Positions 1 through 7,240 of a stretch of 8,959 nucleotides of DNA are shown piece by piece. The translations under genes and the position numbers were made by a program. This DNA comes from an uncultured Collinsella sp. GTDB taxonomy: Bacteria > Actinomycetota > Coriobacteriia > Coriobacteriales > Coriobacteriaceae. Location: positions 1-8,959 of the forward strand of contig CATWID010000067.1 of the NCBI GenBank assembly GCA_958350755.1. The letters run 5' to 3'. The stretch's first letter is position 1; every line of letters starts with the position of its first letter. The notes under the pieces were generated by a model. The model saw only the letters and a list, made by a program, of their open reading frames with translations. It did not search any database and was not told the origin of the DNA.

Positions 1-255
1 TTTGCCTGCATAACGGGTGTACGCAGGAAGATGAAGTATCTTTTCGGTATCGCGCATAAACGCCGGACGCATAAGCGTGCCTTTGTCGGCGGCGCGATCA
101 ATACGACGAATGACCTGATCGTCGTTGCAACGATACGGGTTAACATAGCCCGAAGCACGATCGGTGGCAATGCGCTCGAAAAGTTCGGGCGACAACGCCG
201 AGGGAATACGGTCCATGCGCGCCTTAATGACGGCCGTTTCTTGATTAGTTGCCAT
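1..255 (-). CDS. HD-domain phosphohydrolase, dGTPase-like (N-terminal 85 codons, runs off left edge)
   Basis: Only the first 85 residues are in the window. The segment at residues 61-85 (LMRPAFMRDTEKILHLPAYT, then RYAGK) aligns with the start of the dGTPase/HD nucleotide phosphohydrolase fold. In that family an Arg-x-x-Phe-x-Arg-Asp stretch precedes a helix ending Arg-Leu-x-x-Lys-Thr-Gln-Val-Phe; here Lys85 is the last residue before the edge. The metal-binding His/Asp motifs lie outside the window, so catalysis is not shown. Family members hydrolyse dNTPs or other nucleotides in the cytoplasm. The ATG at 253-255 is preceded by AGGAG about 6 nt upstream. An overlapping ATG at 258-260 is out of frame. 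The start lies 31 nt after the prepilin peptidase stop, so the two are probably co-transcribed. The match is to the family only; the substrate is unknown. Confidence 0.75.
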   Translation of the reverse strand, partial: MATNQETAVIKARMDRIPSALSPELFERIATDRASGYVNPYRCNDDQVIRRIDRAADKGTLMRPAFMRDTEKILHLPAYTRYAGK

Positions 256-286
256 GGCATGCTCCTTAAGAAGGATGCGCAATCGG

Positions 287-709
287 TTACAAAGTGCAGC
301 CCACAACCTCGATTATGGCAAAAATCGGCACCAAAAACGGGAGCAATGGCAAGGAGCGCGATTTTGTGATGAGGCAGGAGAGGGCAAGGACCAGGAGCGC
401 GGCGGCAAATGCCACGATGCCACCCATAGGGTCGAGCGTGCAAAGCGCGAAAAGTGCCTTAGCATCTCCCATGCCGATGCCCGGGATTTGGCGAAGACGA
501 CGCCAGAGGGACTCAGTCAGAACGAGAGCAAGATACACGATGACGGCAAGACCTGCGTGGTCAAGCGTTGTGTTCAAACCGAGGTCGAGCCAAACGCCCG
601 CAAACGCCGCCACGGCGCACGCGCCAGCAAGCTCATTGGGAAACCGCCGCTCACGGGCATCAACCACCGCACCGGCAAAGACGCAGATCCAAAATGGGAT
701 GTAGAACAT
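287..709 (-). CDS. Prepilin peptidase, A24 family (short TadV/CpaA-like form)
   Basis: A 140-residue polytopic membrane protein with the two aspartyl-protease signatures of family A24. The first is Asp17 in DARERRFPN, just after the first membrane segment; the second is Asp82 in GMGDAK. These enzymes cleave the leader peptide of type IV or Flp-type pilins at the cytoplasmic face of the membrane. The N-terminal methyltransferase domain of full PilD proteins is absent, and the length suits the short TadV/CpaA-like class. Hydrophobic segments cover roughly residues 3-16, 25-43, 52-67, 85-113 and 119-137. I start at the ATG at 707-709, which has GGAGG 6 nt upstream. A longer reading from 754 would begin inside the upstream terminator hairpin and is unlikely. 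No pilin or secretion ATPase gene is visible in the window, so its partners are unknown. Probably in an operon with the HD protein. Confidence 0.88.
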   Translation of the reverse strand: MFYIPFWICVFAGAVVDARERRFPNELAGACAVAAFAGVWLDLGLNTTLDHAGLAVIVYLALVLTESLWRRLRQIPGIGMGDAKALFALCTLDPMGGIVAFAAALLVLALSCLITKSRSLPLLPFLVPIFAIIEVVGCTL

Positions 710-721
710 CGTGCACCTCCA

Positions 722-735
722 TGAGCAGCTGCTCA
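722..735. repeat. Perfect 14-bp palindrome upstream of the prepilin peptidase
   Basis: TGAGCAGCTGCTCA is a perfect inverted repeat without a spacer. It lies between the glycosyltransferase terminator and the GGAGG ribosome-binding site of the prepilin peptidase. It could be a protein-binding site or a small RNA structure near the translation start. No factor is recognised. Confidence 0.4.
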
Positions 736-740
736 AAAGC

Positions 741-778
741 AAAAACCACCACAAAGGTGCACCCCCTTTGCGGTGGTT
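741..778 (-). terminator. Rho-independent terminator of the glycosyltransferase gene
   Basis: Read on the minus strand, AACCACC-G-CAAAGG pairs with CCTTTG-T-GGTGGTT around a 7-nt loop. The result is a 14-bp stem with one G-U pair, followed by a U run (GGTGGTTTTT). It starts about 10 nt after the glycosyltransferase stop codon. Its sequence is nearly the same as the terminator of the alcohol dehydrogenase at 8382-8420, read in that transcript's direction. Confidence 0.88.
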
Positions 779-788
779 CTGGTCGTGG

Positions 789-2084
789 TTACTTGGCGCC
801 CTGCATGACCTCGTCGAGGGTAACGTTAACGGCGTGCTGCGTGGGCACCCAGTCGACCTTCAGGAACAGCGCGGCAACCGTGATGGGGATATAGCTGAAC
901 ATAAAGATCGGGAAGGTAAACAGGTTGGTCACCAGGCGCCACTTTTGAGCGCAATGAATGTGCTTGTACTCAAAGATGGTCGTGAGCAGCGCCAGGATAA
1001 AGAAGGTCTGGTACATCATCACGAACGTCATGATAAGCGAGGCGGCACAAGCCTGCATCTCGACCTCGGTAGCCAAGAAACCATGCGAAAGGCCACCCAC
1101 GATCAGGAACGTCGCATTGGCGAGCATGGAGATCAGGGACAGCAGCATGCCCGGAGCGATGGTCATAAACATGTCATATGCGGCAAAGCGATGATAGCGG
1201 AACGTCGACTTGACCAGATGCTTGCCGTAGGTAAAAAAGACCTGGTAGAAGCCCTTGGTCCAGCGCATGCGCTGTTTCCAGGACGCCTTAAACGTCACCG
1301 GCTGCTCGTCAAAGAACTCCGCCGGCGCATAACCGATGCGGATGCCGTGAATGGCGCAGAACGTGGTGAACTGGATGTCCTCGGTCAGTGTATGGAACTG
1401 CCAGCCGTGCATGCCCTCGATAACACTGGCGGAGATAAGGTAGCCCGAGCCCGAGACGGCGCAGGACGTCTTGCAGATATTACGCGCGTTGTTGAGGAAG
1501 CGGGCCTCACGCAAATACCAGGTGGCGTTGGCAGAGGAAATCCACGAACTGCCGAAGTTCTTGGAGTTACGATAGCTCGTGACCACATGAAAGCCCTGGT
1601 CAAAGGCATCATTCATCTTGGAGACGTAATCGCGGGAGATAACATTGTCGGCATCGAAGATAAAGTAGCCCTCAAACGTGTCGGGATACTCGTTGAGAAT
1701 GCGATCGAAACCAAAGTCCATGACCCAGCTCTTGCCCTTGCGGGCCAGGTCATTGCGCTCGTAAACAATGGCACCGGCCTCGCGCGCGAGCTGCGCCGTG
1801 TTGTCGGTGCAAGCATCGGCGACCACGAAGACCTCGATGAGCTCGGACGGATAGTCCTGATCCTTGATAGAGCGTACGAGATTGGCGATCACGGCCTCCT
1901 CGTTATGCGCCGCGATAAAGAAGGCATAGCGGTGGAGTTTTTTGGCCTTGGGAGGCGCGACCTCGCCACGAAGAGCGCCAATGACAAAGAAGACCACCTG
2001 GTACAGAAAGCAGACCGTGAGTAGCGTAACCACAATCTGATTAAAGATCACGATGGGCGTGTTAGTTTGTAAAAAGGCGAGCAT
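789..2084 (-). CDS. Membrane-bound family 2 glycosyltransferase (processive type)
   Basis: A 431-residue GT2 enzyme with a GT-A fold between membrane segments. One N-terminal helix (about residues 10-36) is followed by the catalytic domain: AAHNEE at 58-63, Asp90 for the nucleotide sugar, DADN at 144-147 as the metal-binding DxD motif, TED at 234-236 carrying the probable catalytic base Asp236, and QRMRW at 271-275, the QxxRW acceptor motif. About three more helices follow (roughly 305-335, 345-375 and 388-412). This layout is typical of cellulose-synthase, hyaluronan-synthase and poly-N-acetylglucosamine-type transferases, which extend a polysaccharide and export it across the membrane. The sugar and product cannot be read from the sequence. 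The ATG at 2082-2084 has GGGAG 5 nt upstream. The gene begins 82 nt after the pseudouridine synthase stop and ends at its own terminator. No other polysaccharide gene is adjacent. Confidence 0.9.
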   Translation of the reverse strand: MLAFLQTNTPIVIFNQIVVTLLTVCFLYQVVFFVIGALRGEVAPPKAKKLHRYAFFIAAHNEEAVIANLVRSIKDQDYPSELIEVFVVADACTDNTAQLAREAGAIVYERNDLARKGKSWVMDFGFDRILNEYPDTFEGYFIFDADNVISRDYVSKMNDAFDQGFHVVTSYRNSKNFGSSWISSANATWYLREARFLNNARNICKTSCAVSGSGYLISASVIEGMHGWQFHTLTEDIQFTTFCAIHGIRIGYAPAEFFDEQPVTFKASWKQRMRWTKGFYQVFFTYGKHLVKSTFRYHRFAAYDMFMTIAPGMLLSLISMLANATFLIVGGLSHGFLATEVEMQACAASLIMTFVMMYQTFFILALLTTIFEYKHIHCAQKWRLVTNLFTFPIFMFSYIPITVAALFLKVDWVPTQHAVNVTLDEVMQGAK

Positions 2085-2118
2085 GCAGGCTCCCGAGAAC
2101 GCGTTACGTAAACAACCG

Positions 2119-2148
2119 TATATCTTACCGTAGGCTAACCGAGTTCAA
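2119..2148 (-). promoter_or_regulatory. Possible promoter for the glycosyltransferase gene
   Basis: On the minus strand a TTGAAC hexamer (2143-2148) stands 18 nt before GATATA (2119-2124), in the 82-nt gap upstream of the glycosyltransferase. Both boxes are imperfect. The gap has only a weak 5-bp hairpin at the preceding stop codon, so read-through from lspA and the pseudouridine synthase is equally possible. Confidence 0.3.
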
Positions 2149-2166
2149 GAAACCACCTAATACTGG

Positions 2167-3180
2167 TTAGGGTTCGAGCAGACCGAGCTGCGGTACGATT
2201 TCGTCGCCGGCGGCAGTGCGGCCGAGCGAGCGCGGGGCTAGGTCATCCAGAACGGCGGCGAGATCCCACGGCAGCTCATCGCGGCACTCAATGCGCTCCC
2301 CCGTCACGGGATGATCGAACGCCACACGCCAGGAATGGAGGAATTGCCTGGTCAAACCCTGGTCGGCACGCGCATCGCACTTACCGTAGAGCGGATCGCC
2401 CACGCAGGCGTGGTTGATATGGCGCATGTGCACGCGAATCTGATGCGTGCGACCCGTAAACAGGTGGCACTCGACGAGCGTATAGCCATCGTCAAAACGC
2501 GTGGAATCGAAGCGCTCGAGGACCCTAAAGGTCGTAATGGCCTGGCGCGCGAAAGGATCGTCCGAAACCGCCATCTTGACACGGTCGCGCGTAGAACGGG
2601 CAATGCCGGTGTTAATGGTGCCCTCGTCCATGGCAATGTGGCCGTGGACGAGCGTAATGTAGCGGCGGTCGAGCGTGCGCGTGCGGATGAGATTCTGGAG
2701 CGCGCGCTGGGTGTCGTCGTCTTTTGCCGCGAGCATAAGGCCCGAGGTGTCACGATCCAGGCGATGCACGATGCCGGGGCGGTCCTCGCCCTGCACGGTG
2801 CCCAGATGGTCAATGCCACAGTGATAGACCAAGGCGTTCGCAAGGGTGCCGCTCTCGTGGCCATGGGCGGGATGGCACACCAGACCGCGCTGCTTGGAGA
2901 GCACGATGAGGTAGTCGTCCTCGTAGCGGATATCGAGGGGAATGGCCTCGGGAATCACATCGGTGGGATCGTGCGGCTCGGGCAAATCGACCGAAATACG
3001 GTCGCCGGAGCGCACGGCATACTTTTTTGACAGGCATGTCTCGCCGTTGACGGCAACGGCACCGCCCTCGATCAGATGCGCGCAGGCAGAGCGCGTAGGG
3101 CAGCCGTCATTAGCGCCCAGATAGGCGTCAAGACGCTGACCAGCGGCATCGTCGGCAACAAGGATATGGATGTCGGCCAT
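2167..3180 (-). CDS. RluA-family 23S rRNA-type pseudouridine synthase (RluD/YlyB-like)
   Basis: A 337-residue protein with an N-terminal S4 RNA-binding domain (about residues 14-66) and an RluA-type catalytic domain. HRLDRDTSGLML at 139-150 carries the catalytic aspartate, Asp142. GRTHQIRVH at 243-251 and GDPLYG at 261-266 complete the family signature. Such enzymes isomerise uridines in 23S rRNA, or sometimes tRNA, to pseudouridine. The S4 domain and the position beside lspA fit the RluD/YlyB branch, but the exact uridines cannot be told from sequence. A C-terminal tail of about 20 residues follows the catalytic domain. The ATG at 3178-3180 shares its A with the lspA stop codon (TAATG), so translation is probably coupled to lspA. 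Confidence 0.93.
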   Translation of the reverse strand: MADIHILVADDAAGQRLDAYLGANDGCPTRSACAHLIEGGAVAVNGETCLSKKYAVRSGDRISVDLPEPHDPTDVIPEAIPLDIRYEDDYLIVLSKQRGLVCHPAHGHESGTLANALVYHCGIDHLGTVQGEDRPGIVHRLDRDTSGLMLAAKDDDTQRALQNLIRTRTLDRRYITLVHGHIAMDEGTINTGIARSTRDRVKMAVSDDPFARQAITTFRVLERFDSTRFDDGYTLVECHLFTGRTHQIRVHMRHINHACVGDPLYGKCDARADQGLTRQFLHSWRVAFDHPVTGERIECRDELPWDLAAVLDDLAPRSLGRTAAGDEIVPQLGLLEP

Positions 3181-3779
3181 TAGCGCTCGCTCCTTTCGCG
3201 AATCTTGCGGGCACGCTCCCCACGCTGCTGGGCCTTGCGCTTAGCGCGGGCCTCGTCACGGGCGTTGAGTTCGGCGGTCGCGTCGACCTCACGGGCCGCA
3301 GGACTCAAGAACATGTAGCCGATGAGGGCAAGCACCACACCGACCGTAATGCCGACATCGGCCACATTGAAGACGGGGAAGTCGATGAAGGTGGTGGCAA
3401 TAAAATCGGTCACAAAGCCAAAAGCCAGACGGTCGATCGCATTGCCAATGGCGCCGCCCACGACCATAGCCATGCCCACAACCTCAAAGCGAGCAAGCTG
3501 GGGCGCGCGAAGCAAGTACACCGCGATCGCAACGATAACGACAAACGCCAGCACGGCAAACGCGAGGCCATGTCCCTCGCCCATGCTAAAGGCAGCACCG
3601 ATGTTACGCACGAAAAGGAAGTCGATCACACCGGGGATAATAGTCACATGCAGAGCATCGCCGACGGCACGAACCGCAAGCTTGGTCAGCTGGTCAACAA
3701 GCAGCACGGCCAACGCCACGCTACCAGCAACACCCAACCGCCAACGCAAAGGCGGCGTCATATCCGCAGAACGACCCAA
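3180..3779 (-). CDS. lspA: Lipoprotein signal peptidase (signal peptidase II)
   Basis: A 199-residue inner-membrane aspartyl protease that cuts the signal peptide of diacylglyceryl-modified prolipoproteins. All family blocks are present: DQLTK at 29-33, NIGAAFSM at 59-66, GGAIGNAIDRL at 108-118 with catalytic Asp116, and FPVFNVADVGITVG at 134-147 with catalytic Asp141. Four membrane helices fit residues 15-36, 70-90, 97-115 and 142-159. A charged tail of about 40 residues, rich in Arg, Lys, Glu and Ala, extends past the last helix and makes the protein longer than the usual 150-170 residues. I start at TTG (3777-3779), which has AGGGG 6 nt upstream. The ATG at codon 7 lacks a comparable site. 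It overlaps the pseudouridine synthase by one base and probably has its own promoter, since a terminator separates it from ileS. Confidence 0.95.
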   Translation of the reverse strand: MGRSADMTPPLRWRLGVAGSVALAVLLVDQLTKLAVRAVGDALHVTIIPGVIDFLFVRNIGAAFSMGEGHGLAFAVLAFVVIVAIAVYLLRAPQLARFEVVGMAMVVGGAIGNAIDRLAFGFVTDFIATTFIDFPVFNVADVGITVGVVLALIGYMFLSPAAREVDATAELNARDEARAKRKAQQRGERARKIRERSER

Positions 3780-3806
3780 ATCAATCCCCTACCCTCAAAA
3801 ACATCG

Positions 3807-3837
3807 AATTACGTTTAACGCAATTAACCATCTTATA
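3807..3837 (-). promoter_or_regulatory. Candidate lspA promoter -10 box with overlapping operator-like palindrome
   Basis: On the minus strand TATAAG (3832-3837) resembles a -10 box. The matching -35 region is weak. Just downstream, across the expected transcription start, lies a 19-nt imperfect palindrome at 3807-3825 (AATTACGTT-T-AACGCAATT on plus), with 8 of 9 base pairs matching. A dyad in this position would suit repressor binding. The factor is unknown. Confidence 0.35.
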
Positions 3838-3898
3838 TTGCCACACGCAGAACGCACGACATATCCACCAACGCAAGCGAAATAACCAGCTAAAAACG

Positions 3899-3931
3899 AA
3901 AGCGGCATTCCGAAAAACGGAATGCCGCTTT
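3899..3931 (-). terminator. ileS terminator
   Basis: A perfect 14-bp inverted repeat (AAAGCGGCATTCCG, a 5-nt A loop, then its complement) lies about 70 nt past the ileS stop codon. On the minus strand it is followed by CGTTTTTAGC, a short U run. It is rather symmetric and could also stop plus-strand transcripts. Confidence 0.85.
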
Positions 3932-4001
3932 TATTCAGCGGAGCAAATGGGCCGAAGGCGCCCAAATTCTCCCTATAGCTAAAATGCCGAGTTACCGTGC
4001 C

Positions 4002-6803
4002 TTAAAGGGCATTCGCACACCTCTCGCAGATGTGAGCGTGGCCGTTGTACTCGCCGACAGTGGTGCGGTAGTTCCAGCAACGGTCGCAGCACTCGCCCTC
4101 GGCAGCCTCAATGGCAACGGAGAGCTCCTCGCCCTGGGTCAGTTCAACAGCGGAGACGATGTAGAACTCGGCCAGGTCGACGGCCTTGTCGCCGGTCAGC
4201 AGCGCATACATCTCGGCGGGAACGACCGCCTTGACGCGGACCTGTTGGCTCTTAGTGAAGGTGCCGGCGGAGCGGGCATCCTCAAGGGCCTTGGTCACGG
4301 CGCTACGGAGCTCGAGTGAAGCCTCGAGCACGCCCTCAAACTCATTGGCCTCGTCGATCGTGATGGGCGACTTGTACCAATCGAGCAGCGCGGCGTACTT
4401 CTGGTGATCGACGCAGCCGGCGGGCGCATAGGCCATGGCCTCGTCGACCGTGTAGGACAGAATCGGCTGCAGGTCGCGCATGAGCATCGAGAAAAGCTCA
4501 GCCAGCACGGTCTGGGCGCTGCGGCGCTCGAGCGAGCCGGGCTTTTCGCAGTACAGACGGTCCTTCAGGGCGTCGAGGTACACGTTGGAGAGCTCGGTAA
4601 CCACGAAGTCGTAGAGTGCACGGTAAGCGCGCGGGAACTCGTAGCTGGCATAAGCATCGTCAACCTCGGCCTGGACCTGAGTCAGGCGGGCAACCATGAG
4701 CTTGTCGAGCGGCAGCAGGTCGGCAAAGGCGACGCCGTCGGTCTCGGGCTCAAACTGACCCTCGAGCTCGGAGAGCAGGAAGCGCAGCGTGTTGCGGAAA
4801 CGACGGTAGGCATCGGACGTACGAGCGAGAATCTCGTGGTCGATGGAAACGTCGGAGCTGGTGTCGACCGAGGCGACCCACAGGCGGATGATGTCGGCGC
4901 CCATCTCGTCACAGACCTTATTGGGGTCGATGACGTTGCCAAGCGACTTGGACATCTTACGGCCCTGGCCGTCGAGGGTGAAGCCCTGCGAGACGACCGC
5001 CTTGTACGGAGCGTGGCCGTTGGCGCCCACCGAGGTAAGCAGCGAGCTCTGGAACCAACCGCGGTGCTGGTCGGAGCCCTCGAGGTACACATCCGCCGGG
5101 TACTCCAGCTCGGGACGGTACTCGCAGACGGCCTTCCAGGAGACGCCGGAGTCCCACCACACGTCAAGAATGTCCTTATCGGCCTTGAGGTGATGGCCAC
5201 CGCACTTGGGGCAGACGCAGGCCTCGCCCAGGTAGCTCTCGGGAGCGTCGGTGAACCAGGCGTCGGAGCCCTTCTCGTGGAAGAGCTTGATGACGGCGTC
5301 GAGCGTGGCGTCGTTCATGACCTTCTCGCCGCAGTCGGCGCAGGTGTAGCTGGGGATTGGCACGCCCCAGTTGCGCTGGCGGCTGATGCACCAGTCGGGA
5401 CGCTGCTCGACCATGGCGCCAATGCGGTTGGCGGCATGGGCCGGATACCACTTGACGTTCTCGCGAACCTCTTTGCCAGCCTGCTCGCGCAAACCGGTCT
5501 TGTCCATCGAGACAAACCACTGGTCGGTAGCACGGAAGAGCACCGGGTGCTTGCAGCGCCAGCAGTGCGGATAGCTGTGCGTGATCTTCTTCTCGAGGAC
5601 CAGGGTGCCGCGCTCGCGCAGGAACTCGATAATGTGCGGGTTGGCCTCATCGGTATCCATACCGCTGAAGGGGCCGCCGGTGCCAAACTCCTCACCGGTG
5701 TAGAACTTGCCGTCGTCATCGACCGGCATGCAGATGTCGGTGATGCCCTCCTTAAGGCAGGCAAAGTAGTCGTCGACGCCATGGCCGGGCGAGTTGTGGA
5801 CGATACCGGTACCGTCGTCGACGCCGACGTAATCGGCCAGCAGCGCCACGCCCTCGACACCGTCAAAGATCGGCTGCTTGTAGTGGATGTGGTGGAAGGT
5901 CTCGGCGGGAACCACGTAGGGCTTGCCGTCGACCATGACCGGGGTGTACTCCCAGCCAAACTCCTCGCAGCACTTGGGAGCAAGGTCCTCGAGCATGACC
6001 TCGGCGCGGCCGTCGTGCTCAACGGCGACATAGGCGGCGCCGGGCTTGAGGGAAACGGCCTGGTCGGAGGGGATGGTCCACGGGGTAGTCGTCCAGATGA
6101 TGAAGTCGACCGAGCCGTTGAAGTTCTCGAGGCCGGCGGGCTTGGAGGTCATCTCAAAGCGAACGAAGATGGAAGGGCTCGTCTCGTCGGAGTACTCGAT
6201 CTCGGCCTCGGCGAGTGCGGTGTGACAGTGCTTGCACCAGTGAACCGGCTTGTGGCCGCGATAGATCATGCCCTTATCGAACATGGCCTTGAAGACCTCG
6301 ATGTCGGCGGCGTCATGCTGGTGATAGAGCGTCAGGTAGGGATTGTCCCAGTCGCCGAGCACACCCAGACGACGGAAGCCGGCCTTCTGCAGCTCGATGT
6401 TCTCGACAGCGAACTTGTTGCAGAGCTCACGGATCTTAGCCGTGGAGGTTTGGTTGAACTTCTCGGTGCCGAGCTTCTCCTCGACCTTGTGCTCAATCGG
6501 CTGACCGTGGCAGTCCCAACCGGGGACATAGGGAACCTCATAGCCCTGCATCATCCAGTAACGGTTGATCATGTCCTTGGAAATCTTGTTCATGGCGTGG
6601 CCGATGTGGATCGGGCCGTTGGCGTACGGAGGGCCGTCGTGCAGCACGAACTTCTTGTGACCCTCGTTCTTCTTCAGAACCTGCTCGTAGACCTTGTTGT
6701 CCTGCCAGTCCTTGAGTCGCTTGGGCTCGGACTTGGAAAGACCGGCACGCATGGGAAATCCGGTTTTGGGCAGATTCATCGTCTGCTTGTACTCGTTTGC
6801 CAC
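4002..6803 (-). CDS. ileS: Isoleucyl-tRNA synthetase
   Basis: A complete 933-residue class Ia synthetase that charges tRNA-Ile in the cytoplasm. The ATP-binding signatures are HIGH at 66-69 (after GPPYANGPI) and KMSKS at 616-620. GWDCHGQPIEH at 95-105 is the amino-acid site region. The CP1 editing domain shows WTTTPWTIPS at 237-246 and GTGIVHNSPGHG at 331-342, followed by DD with Asp345 at the usual editing-aspartate position, so valine editing should be intact. A C-terminal zinc finger carries Cys906/Cys909 and Cys926/Cys929. Length and domain order match the bacterial type, not the eukaryote-like mupirocin-resistant type. The start is GTG at 6801-6803, with AAAGGGG just upstream. Expression is controlled by the T-box leader directly upstream. 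Confidence 0.98.
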   Translation of the reverse strand: MANEYKQTMNLPKTGFPMRAGLSKSEPKRLKDWQDNKVYEQVLKKNEGHKKFVLHDGPPYANGPIHIGHAMNKISKDMINRYWMMQGYEVPYVPGWDCHGQPIEHKVEEKLGTEKFNQTSTAKIRELCNKFAVENIELQKAGFRRLGVLGDWDNPYLTLYHQHDAADIEVFKAMFDKGMIYRGHKPVHWCKHCHTALAEAEIEYSDETSPSIFVRFEMTSKPAGLENFNGSVDFIIWTTTPWTIPSDQAVSLKPGAAYVAVEHDGRAEVMLEDLAPKCCEEFGWEYTPVMVDGKPYVVPAETFHHIHYKQPIFDGVEGVALLADYVGVDDGTGIVHNSPGHGVDDYFACLKEGITDICMPVDDDGKFYTGEEFGTGGPFSGMDTDEANPHIIEFLRERGTLVLEKKITHSYPHCWRCKHPVLFRATDQWFVSMDKTGLREQAGKEVRENVKWYPAHAANRIGAMVEQRPDWCISRQRNWGVPIPSYTCADCGEKVMNDATLDAVIKLFHEKGSDAWFTDAPESYLGEACVCPKCGGHHLKADKDILDVWWDSGVSWKAVCEYRPELEYPADVYLEGSDQHRGWFQSSLLTSVGANGHAPYKAVVSQGFTLDGQGRKMSKSLGNVIDPNKVCDEMGADIIRLWVASVDTSSDVSIDHEILARTSDAYRRFRNTLRFLLSELEGQFEPETDGVAFADLLPLDKLMVARLTQVQAEVDDAYASYEFPRAYRALYDFVVTELSNVYLDALKDRLYCEKPGSLERRSAQTVLAELFSMLMRDLQPILSYTVDEAMAYAPAGCVDHQKYAALLDWYKSPITIDEANEFEGVLEASLELRSAVTKALEDARSAGTFTKSQQVRVKAVVPAEMYALLTGDKAVDLAEFYIVSAVELTQGEELSVAIEAAEGECCDRCWNYRTTVGEYNGHAHICERCANAL

Positions 6804-6846
6804 GGTACCCCTTTCTTGTCATGGGCGCGCACGCCCTCTGGGCACC

Positions 6847-6884
6847 AAAAAAGCGCCCGTCCCTACAAGCTGGGACGAAGCGCC
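6847..6884 (-). terminator. Attenuator hairpin of the ileS T-box leader
   Basis: Minus-strand RNA folds GCGC-TT-CGTCCC with GGGACG-G-GCGC and then runs into six or more U residues (plus A run 6847-6852). The first arm includes bases that the antiterminator needs (CCC of CCCAGCTT), so the two folds exclude each other. Confidence 0.88.
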
Positions 6885-7140
6885 ACAAACGGGCTGCACG
6901 CCCGCAAAAGCTCTTCGCTTAACCACCCAGCTTAGATGCCCTCGCCCGCGTATTCGCGCGCTCGCATCCGTTACTCGGCTGGTCTGTATCGACGACCATC
7001 TCGGCGATGTCTACTAAGACGAACCTGCGCGGCACGTCCGTTGGGACCGCAGCTCCGGGGTGATTTTCATCGGTCGCATGCACGGGTTCTCAGCGCTCCC
7101 CGCTCTCTGTAGCATGCGGACGGCCGACTACTCGTCCCCA
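6847..7140 (-). promoter_or_regulatory. T-box riboswitch leader, tRNA-Ile responsive, controlling ileS
   Basis: The roughly 290-nt leader has the parts of a full T-box. Stem I begins with GGGAC (7134-7138) closing on GTCCC (7043-7047). It contains the 7-bp CGCATGC/GCATGCG helix and the distal AGAGAG and GCTGAGA elements. The specifier loop reads GAAA-AUC-ACC, giving Ile codon AUC at 7062-7064. The T-box sequence GGGTGGTTAAGCG (about 6915-6928) includes UGGU at 6922-6925, complementary to an ACCA tRNA end. An antiterminator forms from AAGCTGGG (6926-6933) with CCCAGCTT (6867-6874), leaving UGGU in the bulge. The alternative fold is the terminator at 6847-6884. Known T-box logic applies: uncharged tRNA-Ile stabilises the antiterminator and lets ileS be transcribed. 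Confidence 0.93.
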
Positions 7141-7146
7141 TCAACG

Positions 7147-7174
7147 CTTATGCGCTGTATGGTAACACGGTCAA
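7147..7174 (-). promoter_or_regulatory. ileS promoter
   Basis: On the minus strand TTGACC (7169-7174) is followed after 16 nt by CATAAG (7147-7152). Transcription would start at about 7140, where the T-box stem I begins, which supports the call. Confidence 0.65.
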
Positions 7175-7240
7175 CGCCGGCGAAAAACCCTCAACATCGG
7201 TTTCATACTTTAGAAACTTCTCGCGATCGCAAGCACTCAC

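Noticed and set aside
711..2024. A 437-codon open frame on the plus strand antisense to the glycosyltransferase
   Set aside because: The opposite strand carries all GT2 catalytic motifs; this reading has no recognisable domain and begins inside the prepilin peptidase leader region.
2156..2171. Small hairpin at the pseudouridine synthase stop codon (CCTAA/TTAGG)
   Set aside because: Five A-T-rich base pairs with no proper T run is too weak to call a terminator.
3967..3979. Resemblance to the core of a T7 phage promoter (CTATAGGGAGA on minus)
   Set aside because: Only the downstream half matches; the TAATACGACTCA part is absent, so it is a chance match in an intergenic spacer.
4404..6935. An 843-codon open frame on the plus strand antisense to ileS
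   Set aside because: It is an artefact of GC-rich codon use in ileS. The product is a low-complexity Val/Leu/Gly/Asp-rich sequence with no family motif, and ileS on the other strand is beyond doubt.
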